A stretch of 64,000 bases of DNA from Schistosoma mansoni. Taxonomy: Eukaryota; Platyhelminthes; Trematoda; Strigeidida; Schistosomatidae. The notes under the pieces were generated by a model. The model did no database searches. It saw only the letters and a list, made by a program, of their open reading frames with translations, and was not told the origin of the DNA. This document shows, piece after piece, positions 1 to 13,695 of this stretch. The translations under genes and the position numbers were made by a program. The stretch lies in contig NC_031500.1 in assembly GCF_000237925.1 (NCBI RefSeq), positions 10,379,753-10,443,752 on the forward strand, read 5' to 3'. Position 1 is the first letter of the stretch. The number at the start of each line of letters is the position of its first letter.

Positions 1-1989
1 GAAATAAGCTTAAGGGTAAAATGTAAGTGAATAAATTATCTGAATTGATGTAAACATTACTAACTATTCTCTATTTCTCTTTTCAATGAATACAGTTAAG
101 AAATTTCCACTTAAATCATTTGTCACAGAGAAACATTTTTTCCTACATGGAATGGCTGACATCAAAAACAAAACAAAACTGATATAATAAACTGTATGTT
201 AATTTATTCTTTATGAAAAAAATATGATTTCCTTCCCCTTATGGGTGAGGGAACGGGGATTTGAAACCGGAAAAAATGACCTTATATATATATATATATA
301 TACTATGTAACATAGTGAAAAATTAGGTCACCACGATCATATACATTTCAAATAAGGTATTAGTATAGCTCTCGTCTTCATCATCATAATCATAATCATC
401 ATTACCATAGATTCATTAAACAAAATTCACAGGCGTGAACATGTTTTGTAATACTTTACCATCACAAACTGGATTGTTCATGGAGTGAGTTTGTGTACAA
501 GAAAATATATATGACCAGTATTAATGAGCTTTTAATGACTAAATATAAATCTGACCTAACAGAAAAAAAAATAATGGGATGGTCTTTTTTTTTAAAGACA
601 GTTATATTGTTTAAGCCTTTATACATGTATACATACATATCATGTATAACATTAACGATGAATAACCTGTGAAATAAATGGTTCATACGTCTATTAGATT
701 ATAGATATTGTGATGATGGTGGGAGTGAATAAATAAGGAAGGTGTAATATGTTTACATGAAATGGGAATATTATGACCGATAAAAGTGCCAACAATTTAC
801 CTTATAACAAATATCAGATATTTAAAAAAGACTAGACTATTTCCTGTCCACTAAGAAGTCAATTTTCGGAACATTTTTTTATCAAATCTGATATGAATAA
901 TGGTACTGAATTGCGAATTACAGTATATATAAAAATGAATAATTACACAGATATATATAATCTGTGAGAGAAATTAATTACGTTTTTTTTTTAATCAAAA
1001 TAGATTAGTTTCCATTCCATGTGAAGTGTCAAATGACTCTTTATATTTTCCTCCGAAATCAAAGGGGTAGTAAGAGTCGTGTGGTTATACCTCTTGAGCT
1101 AATTTAGACGGACAATAGAGATTGATCTGATAGACCACTTTGTTGTTAAACAAGATCATCATTTCATGAGTGGACAAAATCGAGATGGTGGATTATCATC
1201 TATTTATGCACTCGTAGTTTATGGGTCGATATTATCCGTATATATTGAATAAGTTTATAGAGTGTATTTACTCAAAACCAAAACTACTATGAAGAGGGAA
1301 TTTAGGTTCAAATATGTACTACATGTACATTGGTCTCTGACTCATGTATTTCGAATATACAAATATGTGATTGTCTAACTGGGAGCGAAACTAAGTGGTG
1401 TGATAGCAAATAAAAATAGTGGAAGTGGTGCTTACAATACCCTCCAGAAATTGTATTTATGATTATGTGTAGACTACAAATGCACGAGCCCTTAAGATTT
1501 ATGTGCGCCTATTGTGCATGTAACGCGTACTTTTCATTCAGGGTAGCATCCATCAGCCCTCTCAGACCATAGTAACCAACACTGTTACTGGGAGTGGAGA
1601 TCATCCTAACCTCCCAAAGTGACGTCTATGCGCGTATTTATGGTACGAAAATATAAGTATCGTTGATTTATGTATTTCTGGTGTGCATATAGCGTATACT
1701 TGTCACAAAGAATGGCCACCCAATGTTCTATTCATAGAATTTCGAAATCCTAACAGTTATGCCTAAAGGTCGGCAAGTGGCCATTCAAACTATATATCCT
1801 GTCCTGGTTATGTATGGCTGTGAGAATATTTACATTTATCTGGAAAAGCTAATCGACTAATTCAAAATGAGCTAGCCCAACTCTTATGGCTGGAACAGGG
1901 CATCAAAATAATAAGTAAACAGAACCTTTTATATGAGTGAACTGGTAGAAAAAATTATAAATTAATACTTAGTTATACTGCATCATTTA
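1..1989. other. AT-rich DNA, no gene seen
   Basis: A (TA)n run at 282-302. At 1480-1830 a less AT-rich stretch holds two similar phrases (GTGCATGTAACGCGTACTT and GTGCATATAGCGTATACTTG), perhaps an old repeat. No coding signal was found on either strand. Confidence 0.6.
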
Positions 1990-2490
1990 TTAGTGTTTGG
2001 ATCTTCCCGTTATTGGTGTTAAGGATTGTAACGAACTAGTTTTTCTTGGGATACTTCCATCCTGAGTGGATTACCTTGATATGTCCATTAATTTACAAGG
2101 ATTTTTAGGCAGATTTTGATAGTGACTAACAGCAAAATTAGGGACTCACGTTTCATCCCATTTGGAACTCCTCACTAGATGTACCTGGATCTCAGTACTG
2201 ATATTTACATTGAGAATATAACCATAGTACCTTTCACTTCAAACAATGGTCTTTTACACACTGATCCACTAAATTCATATAGCCATTGATTTTTGAAGCA
2301 CAGATGAACTTTACTTCGTTTGTATAGGTTTGGGTCTTCCTACTGTTGATGTTAAGGACTGAAATCGATCTGTCGCTCTTCACATGTGTGCATCCTGGGT
2401 GGATAGATTTGATATTACTGTAGGGCTGATGAAACTCAAATGAAACGTAACACTCATTCTAGATTCCACTACTAGCTACTATCAAACTCT
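1990..2490. repeat. Two old family B copies
   Basis: 1990-2290 matches the minus-strand unit (GTTTCATCCCATTTGGAACT at 2151, head remnant to 2285). 2330-2490 starts as minus-strand leader and ends in plus-strand ATTCTAGATTCCACTACTAG, so it is an inverted form. Both are strongly decayed. Confidence 0.6.
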
Positions 2491-3617
2491 TTAAAAATTC
2501 AGTTACATTGTTTGAAACCTTTTTATTCCAAAAGACCTTTTCTAATCGAAAGGAGAGAGTAGCTATTTTGTTTTAGCATTCAACGTTTGCAGAGATAAAA
2601 CCCAAGTTTCCTGAACTCATCTGAACTCAAATTAAATTACCATAACTCACCAAAAATAAATTATTAACTCAATCCCTAACAGCCATTTCATGGATTGATG
2701 GATATCTTTAGATATAAGAACTAACCAAAAGCCGGGATTTTTCCACATTAATTACAAATGACATATACACATAATGCAAAGTCCATGAATATACCGACGA
2801 AAGTGCTTGTGTATGTGCATTGAGTTCGTTTTTGTTTTTCTGGACAACATTGACAAGTCCATATCTGATGTTAATAATTACTTCTATGGAAATCGGTAGC
2901 ATCCGAGAGGCATGTTTTATTCTCTTTGTCACTCTAACCCAATACCTTTCATTTCAAACACCTAACATTTAATCCACTAAGCTATTAGGCCTAAATATAA
3001 TAACTAATTGGTTCAAACGGTTCGAGTCCTACTGTAAGCATCAATACTGGGATAAGAATATATCCAGTTGACAAGTTTTAATAATCTTAATAATTTTATA
3101 GAACGATCAATTTATTCACTAAGGTCATACTCAAAGGTGATTAGTTTGTTAAAAAGATATTTCATGCAAAATTTATCCGTATATAATTGCTTACGTAATC
3201 AAGTACCTATGAACCCATTATTATTTAAACGTTCATCTATACTAACATATAAGTATTTGTATATGTAATTTAGAACTATAACAAGATTACAAGATAAAAG
3301 TACATCACAGTATTGTACTTTATGTGTATGTGAAGAATTGTAAGCTTTTGGATGATTATGTAATATATTGAATACGCATTAAAATAATTCTATTTTTTTG
3401 ATTATTGAAACAGTCATTTTGCTTCCTTTTGAAAAATATGCAAATGATTCGGTAATAGACAATTATATTTGATTGAATTTGGCTTGATAAAGAAAAACAC
3501 AACAACAACAATGAGATTTAGACTCGAGTAGAAATTTAACTATCTTGGATTGATAGATAAAAGTTAGCTAATAAACAGTTATCAGTATAGGGTTTTGTAG
3601 ACTTAGTTTATCGATAT
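2491..3617. other. AT-rich DNA, no gene seen
   Basis: Possible further family B trace at 2880-2990 (CATTTCAAACACC, CCACTAAGCTATT). Otherwise nothing recognisable. Confidence 0.5.
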
Positions 3618-4105
3618 ACTTGCCTACTCCTCGTAGAGAAGTATAGGCCACCCACCATAACTCTCCATCAAATTCTATCCTAGACAAACCTTTACAATTA
3701 GTTCCAGTTGTTATTCAGTCCTTTAGATATCTGCCTCCAATCCCTGCCACCATATGTTCATTGGTCTCTCTATTTTTCGTTTCCCTTCAGGATTCCAAGT
3801 TATGACTTGCTTTTTGATATAGTTTGATGATTTCCGCAACGCAGGTCCTATCCATCTTCTGCGTAGATAGGTAATTATAAATAGCTGAACGTTTCTGATG
3901 ACGATTGTAGTAGTTCTCTAAGTTTCAGCTATATATGGTAGAACTATCTTGACGTTCGTATTGAAGATTGTGAGTTCGTTATTGACTGACAGTTGTTTTG
4001 AGTTTCCTATGTTGTTCAGTTATAGGAATTCTGTCCTTGCTTTGTTAATCGTTGCCTTCACACCTTCACTAAATCTTCCTTATTTATCGATGATGAAGAC
4101 TGTAG
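3618..4105 (-). mobile_element. RTE-like LINE fragment with internal deletion
   Basis: Matches the copy at 12.3 kb from the 3' end (CTACTCCTCGTAGAGAAG on the plus strand) to the SIIDE region, with about 130 bp missing near 3860 and many changes. Confidence 0.7.
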
Positions 4106-4984
4106 ACTGTTGACGTTTATTAATATTGCAAATCATTGGAAACCTAATAGGACTAGATGGCCATTTTTCATAGCACGCGACTCTTCAGAGCAAACCTTCC
4201 ACGATTTTGTACTCGTGAGTCGAACCCAGAACATTTAATCTAGGTGCATTTGATAACAATAGCGTTAGCAAACTTCAAAGACTGAACTTGGCTGTTTATT
4301 TATCACCTTGCAAGAAATGTTTACTAAATGCACTATTTAAAACATATTCATATCAAGGAAAGAATCTCATCGGTATTACGAAATGAAACAATGAGTAAAG
4401 TTACTTTGAACTCTTGCTAATAGTACGTAATTGTATCACCGTATTTATGAGTTCGATTTGACTTCAAAAATGTATCGACTTTTCAAAAAATGATTCGTTC
4501 AACAGTTTATAATTCAACAAACTAAACTCCCAATTGACGAGTATTTATGTTTTGAAGTTACTAATTAGTCACTAATTAACCAAATTTATCATATAATCTT
4601 GATTATACCGTATCAAAACTTAAATTCGTATCTTTTAGTAAGAAATCATAAATAGTAAAGTTCAGCTATGTCAAATGTTAAGCAGATATTCTCAATGACA
4701 GTGAGTAATGATAGTACTTTATCATGAATCAAATGAAGTTAAAACTATTTACAATTGGATAGGAATTCACTGATCGAGAGACAATACACTGCCTTTGAGT
4801 CATGAACGTCTACGTAGGACAAAATACCTAACCAATAATGCCTAGTTTTCAATTGTTATCTAACTAGTATTAGCGAAAAATGTTTACAAATTGTATATTA
4901 TGTAGTTGTCTAACTTAGATTGTTTCGTGATCTCAATAAAATTCTGTTGACTACAGAAACTCATACTGATAATTATTACGTCGT

Positions 4985-5235
4985 CACTAGTTACTAGATT
5001 CAAGAGGAGATTCCAGGAGGTTTAGTAAGAAGTTGTTACATGTGAAGCTGAACTGTTTCGGATGTGAGGAAGTTTACCACTGAAGGAAATAGATGATTGT
5101 GGAATATCTCCGACTGACTGAAATTAAACATATAGTCCATTGAATTCTTACTCAATGGTCTAGAATTTGAACATTCACATGCGAGACCGAATTTCCTGTG
5201 TTCGACTCCCGAGTATGGGATCGTGGATAGTTGCA
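4985..5235 (+). repeat. Family A long form, decayed
   Basis: The leader begins TTCAAGAGGAGATTCCAGG as in the copy at 15.4 kb. The tRNA-like head follows (CTCAATGGTCTAGAATTTG, B box TGTTCGACTCCC, then GGGATCGTGGAT). It stops before the hammerhead. Confidence 0.65.
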
Positions 5236-5970
5236 AGCATTGAAATCCAGAACGTTTGTTTTTTCTTATGTGGGACTCATTTTCTTGATATACCGACATC
5301 TCAGATTTGATGTTGGATTCCGCATCTAACTACCATCCACCTTACTTATAATGCTTATGACTTAATGACGATATCGAGACAACCGCATATGATACACATA
5401 TACCCAAAGAAATGATCAATTTCAGTGCTAAACATAATGAAAAAGTTCAAACAACTAATACAAACGATTTTAAACGAAATAGATTGACAGAACTATTGTT
5501 TATAATGTTAATATGATGAGGGGCGGCTTCATTCTCTTATCAGTCGATTTGCCTAGTACATTCATAATGACCATAATCGTTTTTCTGCAAATACACTGAG
5601 ATCAATCACATGAATACACTTTACACCAAAAAAATATCATAAAAGATAAGGTCAACATTACTAAAAGTACATTCAAAATTATTATAATTGTTCAGTTGCT
5701 TTAATAAAATACTAGGGAGGAAATAATGTGACTGTACTAATAATTTACTCAAGAAATGGATTTTTATATTTGGCGTGAATAGAAATCAAAACTACTAGCC
5801 TAAAGCCTGAGTGATAGATAGATAGATAGTCATTGTGGTCTTGAACGATAAATAGTTCAGTGCGATCATATCAAATATACAGAAATCTCAATCTTTCAAC
5901 AACAACCACAGTAAAATTTGTATTGTTTTCCTTTTTTTCCACACAATTATTGATTTATTGTCTAATTTTT

Positions 5971-6446
5971 TTTATAGTTAAGATCATGAATCAATTGAAG
6001 CTAGATCACCATAGAAAACCTGGAGGCACTGGACGGCCGTTCCGTCCTATTGTGGGTCTCCTCAGCTTTGCTCATCCACGATCCCGCCTCATGAGATTCG
6101 AAAATTTTGAAAGTTATGCAAAAATATTGACAACTAACATGATGCTCACCATTACCGAAAAAATTATCACTTATTTGTTTAGCTAAGAAGATATAGATTA
6201 CTGCTCGACAAAGAGTGGTGATAAACCACCTACCAGAAATAATATACTTAAATATACGAAATTATGTTTGCGCAGGAGAGCTTGCACTTTGTTTATGTAA
6301 GAGTGGTATCAATGCTGAGGAGTCCCATAATAAGACGAAACGGCTGTTCAGTGCTTCCAGGTCTTCCATAGTGGTCTAGCTTCAATTGATTCATGATCTC
6401 AACTATTAAAATTACTATAATACCCACAAAACCCCTTCTGATAATA
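5971..6446. repeat. Family A foldback element with a 200-bp centre
   Basis: The left arm 5971-6103 (minus) and right arm 6308-6446 (plus) are inverted copies. The left hammerhead reads CTGAGGA but GGAA for GAAA; the right keeps CTGAGGA and GAAA, with a stem II mismatch (GTCC against AGAC). The centre is unrelated AT-rich DNA. The right end reads CCCCTTCTG plus ATAATAA. Confidence 0.85.
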
Positions 6447-6835
6447 AATTTATTTTGTTCAAAAATTTCTTTTCTTCTCATATAAAATAGGTAAATAGTC
6501 AACAAATGAAGAGAATATTCTAAAAATGTAACACAAATATTTATGAAAAAGAAAGCACATGTAACAAAAATAGTCAACTGATGACATGATTTTATAAGTT
6601 CAAACACATTCATTATGACCCATTTACTTCTATGGTACATTTAGATGTTAGTTGTATCTTTTATTGATATTCTGCTATTAATAATACATAGATACATATC
6701 ATCAACTATTTATGGATGATCATACTTAATTTAAGTAATTTCGAATAGAACAATCTCTCTATATATATAGCAAACAAAATAATGATACATATGCCAACAT
6801 TCATAGGTGGATGAATGGTAAAGATAAGGACAAAA

Positions 6836-7012
6836 GATAGCTCAGTGGCTAAGTGGATGACGCGATGACGTTTGAAGCGAATGGTACTGTATTCGAGTCC
6901 CAGAGTGAACATCAACTTTGAGATACAGGTACATCCAGCTGACGAGTTACAAATAGGACGAAACGCGTGTCCTAGATTCTACTGCTAGCCACTATTCATC
7001 TTTGCTTATAAA
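6836..7012 (+). repeat. Family B copy with full tRNA-like head
   Basis: The head carries both internal promoter-like boxes (GCTCAGTGGCTAAGTGG at 6840 and ATTCGAGTCCC at 6891). Hammerhead 6929-6978 keeps CTGACGA, GAAA and GTC, but stem II reads GTTA against GGAC, so pairing is poor. Confidence 0.85.
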
Positions 7013-7152
7013 AGATAGATTAACTTCAATGAATTAGATGATTATCCAGTTGTACAAGTAAATGAATATTGTATGGTGTTCAGATTCAGTATGGATATTT
7101 TACTGAATTTTTATTTATGAAAGATGTAAATTTAATTTAATACGTATTTTAA

Positions 7153-7445
7153 TGGTTGAATATTTGAGTCGATGTAAGCTAGACCACTAATGAAAACCTG
7201 AAAGTACTAGACGACCGTTTCGTCTTAGTATGGGACTCTTCAGTATTGCGCATCGATGACCCCTCACCAAAAGGATTCGAGCCTGGAACTTTCGGTCTCG
7301 TTCGCGAACGCTTAACCTCTAGACCACTGAGTGCTTCCAGGTTTTCAATGATGGTCTAGCTTAAATTAACTTATGAATTTAACTATTAAAATCTCGACAA
7401 TCTCCACAAACCCTCATTCTAATAATAATAATAATAATAATGATA
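7153..7445. repeat. Family A foldback element with (TAA)n tail
   Basis: Left arm minus with hammerhead 7190-7248 (CTGAAGA core, GAAAC, GTC) and tRNA-like head (CGAGCCTGGAACTTTCG). The right arm keeps only the outer 45 bases or so (TGCTTCCAGGTTTTCAATG). The 3' end CCCTCATTCT is followed by a (TAA)n run to about 7445, as expected of a retroposon tail. Confidence 0.8.
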
Positions 7446-8564
7446 ATATATATTTATTATTATTAAATTTTCGTTGTCGTCAATATCAAGTTGTTGATCA
7501 TCTGTGCTTGATTCCATTCAATTCACATGGAGTTTCTTTTATGTTTTACACTGGACAGTGATAGTTTCTTATTAATGGCATTTAGAATCTTAATTGCACT
7601 GTTAGCAAGTATCATCGATAATCACTTTATGGAATACAATTCCTATGTTTATATCTCATTATATTCTTGATGTGAAGTATTAACTAGCAAACATGCAACC
7701 ATATACTTAAATTTATCTATAGGTCAAACGGAAATTTGTTAAAAACGGATGCTATACAGTAGATTCACAGTTATTTAGTAGATTAATTTTCTGATAGTCT
7801 GAACCATACTGTTCACGGAACATAAAAAAAGCACTACACTCTCGTTATTCAATTTTATTAGTTTCATTGCAAACTGCCGCAATGCCCATTACGTAATCGG
7901 CGTTTAACACATTTTTGCCATAGTTACACACACAAATTATGATAATTATCAATGTCATCATCATCATCATGACACATAGATTCTGACTTAGTTACAGAAA
8001 TATCCAGATCCGAAATTATTAATCATATTTTAATTAATCTTAACACTACATGCTAGTTACTTAAAAATAATGAAAGTCAATGACGTAATCACCTAATCTC
8101 TAACATAGTTTTTCTACCTAAAAAATTATATCAACCATTAGTGATAATAGTTTACATCTAATTGGGCGAGAATAAACTGTTCATTTGACATATATATTAT
8201 GCAAACTTCTGACTTAACTGTTACACGTTGAAATTAACTAATTACAAGAAACCATATAAGCTATTACACATTTATACAGTATTGTAGATTTATTTATGTA
8301 ATTGATGTTCACTTGTATAATTCACAAGATCCAAGTATAACACAATTAATAACGTGATAATTGCTCAAAATGTTATTATTATTATTATTAGTAGTAGTAT
8401 TAGTAGTATATAATCTGGAAACAACTTTCATACATTTCATTTCATTAACTTTTTTCCAAGTGAACCACTTGAGAAAATATAACAATTGGTGACAATTATC
8501 ACTCATCGGTTTCCGATTAGTTACAATGTTAAAAAAAAAATTAATTACAAAATTTATTAATGTG

Positions 8565-9022
8565 TTCTTTGATCTTCCTCTTTTCCGTTCCCTTTCAGGA
8601 TTCCAAGTTAGAGATTGCTTCGTGTTGCAGTTTGATGATTTCCGTAATGTATGTCCCATCCACTTCTATCGTCATGTCCTAATTTCTTCTTTAGTTAGAA
8701 GCTGGTTTCTTCTCTCCTCCACAGTAGACTGTTACTGATGGTATCCGGTCAACTGAAATGAAGCATCCTGTGTAGTCAATTGTTTATAAATACTTGTACC
8801 TTTTCATGATGGTTGTGATAGTTCTTCAAGTTTCAGCTATGTACAATAGAACTGTCTTGACGTTCGAATTGAAGATTGTGAGTGTGATGTTGACTGACAG
8901 TTGTTTTGAGTTTCATATGTTCTTCAATTGTAGGAACACTACCCTTACTTTGCCAATTCGTTCCTTCATATCTTCATTAGATCCTCCACGTTCATCGATG
9001 ATGCTGTCCAGGTACATGACAA
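8565..9022 (-). mobile_element. RTE-like LINE fragment
   Basis: Minus-strand frames read [20 protein letters not shown] and RERKRGR, and upstream the FLQLKNI part. Same region as the copy at 12.3 kb but lacking the last 3' portion; several frame breaks. Confidence 0.75.
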
Positions 9023-10128
9023 GAAATCTGAGTACGTTTTTCAAATTAGTTACGAAACATATACAAATATCTACAATATTAGAAAGAAAATTGATTGAAA
9101 ACACTGTATCTGAATTATCTGAAATGTGTTTGGAAGCTGCTTTGCTTTGAATTAATGATGATGTAAATCAATCCGAAAAAAGTAATTGATACTTTGTTAT
9201 ATACCGTTCATTAAATAACATACATCATTATTATATATTAACCAATAGAAAAAGGCATGTTCTTCCAGTTCATTCTTGATGATAATCGTATTCTTTCGAT
9301 CGAATTACAATGTAGTAATTCTAATAGATGACATCACATTACTTTAAATACGTTTGTATGTTGAGTGCTTATAACTGGTCGTCAGAAAATACTACTTACA
9401 TTCAGTTTCATACTAGTTGACACTTACCTATAAGGTAATTCAAATAGTTCAGTGATCGTTTCTCAGATCGTGAAGGTAAGTGTTGAATGATGTATATATA
9501 GCCTCAGAGACCATCAAGAGTAAACAAGATTTCCTGTTTTGTTTTCTTAAATATTTAAATTAAATGACAAGAAAAATGAATGAATGAACTCCGTCATTGT
9601 TATTCAAGCGTTTCCTAAGAAAAGAACAACATCCCCAACCATATATTGTCACTTGAAGTTTGCATATTATTATCTTCGGTATAAAAAAAAGGTGAGACGC
9701 TTCTTTTTTAAAAATATCCAGAAAAATATATTGAGGAAATATCACACTTCCAATACTAATACTACTACCACTACTACTACGAATAATACTAATAATACTA
9801 ATAGTGATAGTAATGGTAATAATAATAATAATACAAACCTAACCTTATCAACTTGAATAGATAGATATAATGCATGATATGATTCACCGGTGACAATCTC
9901 TGTTTATAAAACGTGACAAAAATTCAATTTATTCAATAGTTGTAAGAAATGAATGTCTTGAAAATGTCATCATTGATTGTTCTTATCATTTATCAATGAA
10001 TTTTTTTTTCTTTATTTTTTGTCTTTTTTATTCAGTAAAATCGTAAAGTTTTCTTTTCTTTAATTGAATGATAACTTTAGTTATTCAGTATTCTTGATCT
10101 TTTTCTATGACATAATTAATTAAACAAT

Positions 10129-10203
10129 AATGAAGAGAGAGGGAGAAAGAAATATAGAAAAAAAGAGGGAGGGAGGGAAGGAAGGAAAGAAGGAAGGGGG
10201 GAG
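10129..10203 (+). repeat. Purine-only tract
   Basis: About 75 bases almost only A and G (GAGAGAGGGAGAAAGAAA, GGGAGGGAGGGAAGG). Polypurine strand bias could form triplex DNA; no function is claimed. Confidence 0.85.
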
Positions 10204-10620
10204 TAAAATACAAGTAGTATAAAGAAGTATGAATTAAACACATGGATAGTTTTATCTTAACCATGAATTGAATTATGCAATTTCACGTGTATATGTTAAT
10301 CATTATATCTATGTCTGTCAATGGAGGTAAATTTAACTAGTATAGGGTATAAATGATAATCTAACGAATAATGACTTCATATGTTATAAGATAACACGTG
10401 AAAAAGTAAATAGAATAAATTATTTATTTATTTTCTTCCAAATAAACAAACAAACAAACCAAAAAGCACATGGATAAGTTCCGTCCTATGCATTATTGAT
10501 TGATAAAAACAGAAAAAATGAAAGAAGTTATGTTTTTTTTTGAAAAAAATTGGCAAAGAAAAGTAAAAGAGAAAAAAATGGATATGACATGAAAATTTAA
10601 TCTTATCCATATATGAATAA

Positions 10621-10862
10621 GAGACTGACCAGTTGCAGTCCTAAACATCAATGGGAAGATTCAAACAAACAATACTAAGTGAATTTAAAACTTCACCCCA
10701 TTGCACAAGCAAGTGACTATCAGGACTCAGTAGCTGAGTGGGTTCGAGTTTCAGAGTGAATATCAACTCTGAGATGCAGGTACATCCAGCTGACGAGTCC
10801 CAAACAGGGCGAAACGCGTTTCGTGGATTCCACTGCTAGCTACTATCCATCTTTGCTTATCC
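10621..10862 (+). repeat. Family B copy with shortened head
   Basis: Leader from GACTGACCAGTTGCAGTCC, then a tRNA-like head that lost the part between A box and B box (AGCTGAGTGGGTTCGAGTTT), then hammerhead 10783-10833: CTGACGA, stem II GTCC/GGGC with a G-U pair, GAAA, but TTC in place of GTC at the cleavage site. Confidence 0.85.
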
Positions 10863-11034
10863 AGTTTGAGCTAGTCATTATTAGTGATGATAATTAGGAC
10901 AGTAATTACATGATATTTCATGAATTAATCAAGATATTGCAAAAAATATGATACTTTGGATTTTAATTCCATGAATGTCGTCCTAGAGAATTTTACGTAG
11001 TGCATTGTTTGCCGACGCTGACATAGTGTTGTGA

Positions 11035-11170
11035 TATGAAAGAGAGCTGCACAGGATTGGCTTTAGTTAGTCATTCACAACTCCCTGGTAGAGGTTCTAG
11101 AGATGATACAATACAGTGGCTAGAGAAGTTATCAGATATAGCTCAGAATGGAAGTCAGTGGTGATCCTGT
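11035..11170 (+). repeat. LINE C-terminal remnant
   Basis: One frame reads W-LEKLSDIAQNGSQW-RSC in pattern, a Trp/Arg pattern found at the C-terminus of many LINE polyproteins. Joined to the family C-type 3' end at 11251, so the LINE and family C may share a tail. Broken and short. Confidence 0.5.
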
Positions 11171-11250
11171 TGTAACTTTATTTCACTATCATACACTAAT
11201 TTCTTATACACATTTTACATTTTCTATCTCTTCACATTCCCATTGTTATT

Positions 11251-11325
11251 GTGTAGTGCATATGTATCTGGTGCCCCTTTGTACCAATATTTATGTGTTC
11301 AAATAAATTTAAATTCATAAATAAA
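11251..11325 (+). repeat. Family C-type 3' end on a LINE remnant
   Basis: TGCATATGTATCTGGTGCCC to CCAATATTTATGTGTTCA plus AAATAAAT is the family C 3' end. The preceding bases (11035-11170) are not family C. Confidence 0.75.
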
Positions 11326-12300
11326 AAGATCTGGACTTAGATGAAGAAAGGAGATGTTTGGAGCGGTTTTTATCTTTAAAAAGGTTGGAATCATTCAAGT
11401 TTTAGTGCGAAACGATACGGTTACAGTTGGAAAATGAATGGTACTTTTCACGGGTAACAAAACTAGATTATCATTCTATTTCAATATGTGTACCTAAGTC
11501 TTAAGATAAAAGTAACGTGATCAGTATAAGACCCATTTCATCCAGCTGTCAATCAATTATTTTCGGAAATCCAAAGGTACACAATAATCGACCGTCTGTA
11601 ATATTTGATTCGATACACGAATCAATTATTGGACTTCAAGAATAACTTCATTTTTTGAAGGAATGATGTTGTTAAAGCATCTATCAATTGTTTATATTGA
11701 ACTAATTTATAGTATATACTCCATCTAAAACCGACGAAATTGATATTTTTCCACAGAAATAAGATATTGTTCTTTGTAAAAGTTAAAATGTATCGATAGA
11801 GATTCTAATTCAAAAATACCTTCTTCAATATTACGCAATAGCATCTTATCCAGTACATAGTAATACAATTTTACGGTATTTTATCCGAATGACTGAATGA
11901 AGTTATTCGTGATAGGTTCTTTTTTTTTTATCTCCTTCATCGTTGTTAAGGTTTGCCTGTTGATCACTCTCTACTGCGATATGGTCATCTTGTAAGAACT
12001 CTCTTGATATTGTCATTGAATTATAAGTTTCATGTAGAAGTGGATTGAGCTAGCGATGGAGTCTAAAAAATGTATTTTTCATCGTATTTGGCACTCTTTA
12101 ATTGTTGAGGTAATATTAAAGTGATAGACGTTCTGTTTAAATTTCAGTGTGAGTATGAACAATGATTAAAAGTTATATGTAGCAGATAGATTCAAAAAAG
12201 GATGAATTGCATGTCTTATTCGTTTCATTCTACACCTATGTTACTGCTAACTGTTATCACAGTCATTTTCATTATCATAACTATAATCGAGTTGTATAAA

Positions 12301-13025
12301 TTACTTACTTACGCCTGTTACCCCTCATGGAGGAGCATAGGCCGCCCACCAGTATTCTCCATCCAACCCTGTCCTGGGCAATACTTTCCAGTTATTTCCA
12401 GTTGTCATTCATCCTTTTCATATCTGCTTCTATTTCCCGGCGTAATGTGTTTTTTGGTCTTTGTTTTTTCCGCTTCCCTTAGGATTCCAAGATAGAACCT
12501 TCGTCGTGATGCAGTTTGGTGATTTCTTTAATATATGTTCTATCCACTTCCAACGTCTCTCCCAAATTTCTTCTTCAGCTCGAAGCTGGTTTGTCCTCTC
12601 CCATAAAACTCTGTTGCTTATAGTATCCCGCCGGTGAAGATTGAGTATTTTGCGTAGACAACTGTTAATAAACACTTGTACCTTCTTGACGATGGTTGTA
12701 GTAGTTCACCACGCTTCATCTCCGTACAGTAGGACTGTCTTGACACTCGTACTGAAGATTCTCACTTTGAAGTTAGTTGATAGTTGTTTTGATTTCTATA
12801 TGTTCTTCAGTTGTAGGAATGCGGTACTTGCTTCTATAATCCTTGCTTTTACATTTGCATCAGATCTTCCTTGTTCATCAATGATGCTTCCCAGACACGT
12901 GAATGTTTCTACATCTTCCAGAGTTTCGCCATCAAGTGTGATGAGGTTGGTGTTCTGCATGTTGTATTTTAGAATCTTGATTTTTCCTTTGTGTAGGTTG
13001 AGGTCTATTGATGTAGAGGCTGTTC
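12301..13025 (-). mobile_element. RTE-like LINE, 5'-truncated 3' end (longest copy)
   Basis: Minus strand frames read the end of a reverse-transcriptase polyprotein: CLGSIIDEQGRSDANVKARI, then [36 protein letters not shown] and LSWNPKG. This layout is typical of RTE-clade LINEs, and SR2 is the RTE element known from schistosomes; the assignment to SR2 is inference. It is broken by at least two frame changes and keeps only the last part. Confidence 0.8.
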
Positions 13026-13361
13026 ATTATCATAACCAAATGTACTATATGTGTATACAATAAGTCGATATCTCATAGTTCTTCTGTTTTTTTTCAGATT
13101 TCTTTACACATTATTCCTCACTGTCGCCCCCTTCCAAACATACAAAGTACAATCTCTAATAATCTAATATCTCATAATGTATACAATGTGTTACATCACT
13201 TCGACTGGAAGTCATATTGAAAGTTGATTGATAAAGTTCAATCAACAATAATCAACTTGCTAAAAAGCAATTTCATAACTGCTAACTGAAAGGTTTAATT
13301 ACTCAAATTAATATTTATTAAATCGGAAAATTTTCATGATACCTAAATATTTTATTAAAAT

Positions 13362-13695
13362 GAGGGTTTTGGGGATTATAATGATTTAAATAGTTGAACT
13401 CATGGGTCGATATAAGCTAGGCCACCATTGAAAACATGGAAGTACTGGACGGCCGTTTCGTCCTAGTATGAAACTCTTCAGTAGTGCACATGAAAGATCT
13501 CACAACAAAAGGACTCGAACTCAGGACCTTGGGCCTCATCGGTGAACGCTTAACCTCTAGACCACTGGGCCGACAAGATCGTGTATGCGTGCTGCTGAGG
13601 AGTCCCATCCTAGGACGAAACGGTCGTCTAGTACTTCCAGGTTTTCAATAGTGGTCTAGCTTAAATCAACTAATGAATTAAACTCTTAAAAACAT
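13362..13695. repeat. Family A foldback element, ribozyme in both arms
   Basis: Left arm minus: hammerhead 13438-13490 (CTGAAGA core, GAAA, GTC; stem I mispaired). Middle: tRNA-like head in minus sense with CGAACTCAGGACC. Right arm plus: hammerhead 13582-13640 (CTGAGGA, GAAA, GTC; one stem I pair changed). The outermost inverted bases read GAGGGTTTTGGGGAT on the left. Confidence 0.85.

Larger units (their letters stand above)
9023..12300. other. AT-rich intergenic DNA
   Basis: Apart from the listed repeats it holds an (ACT/AAT)n stretch at 9750-9835 and the purine tract near 10.1 kb. ORFs are short and low in complexity. No gene seen. Confidence 0.6.

Noticed and set aside
6840-6905. tRNA gene
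   Set aside because: Box A and B-like parts are present but the cloverleaf does not close and the sequence continues into the hammerhead; it is a retroposon head. The same holds for the other heads.
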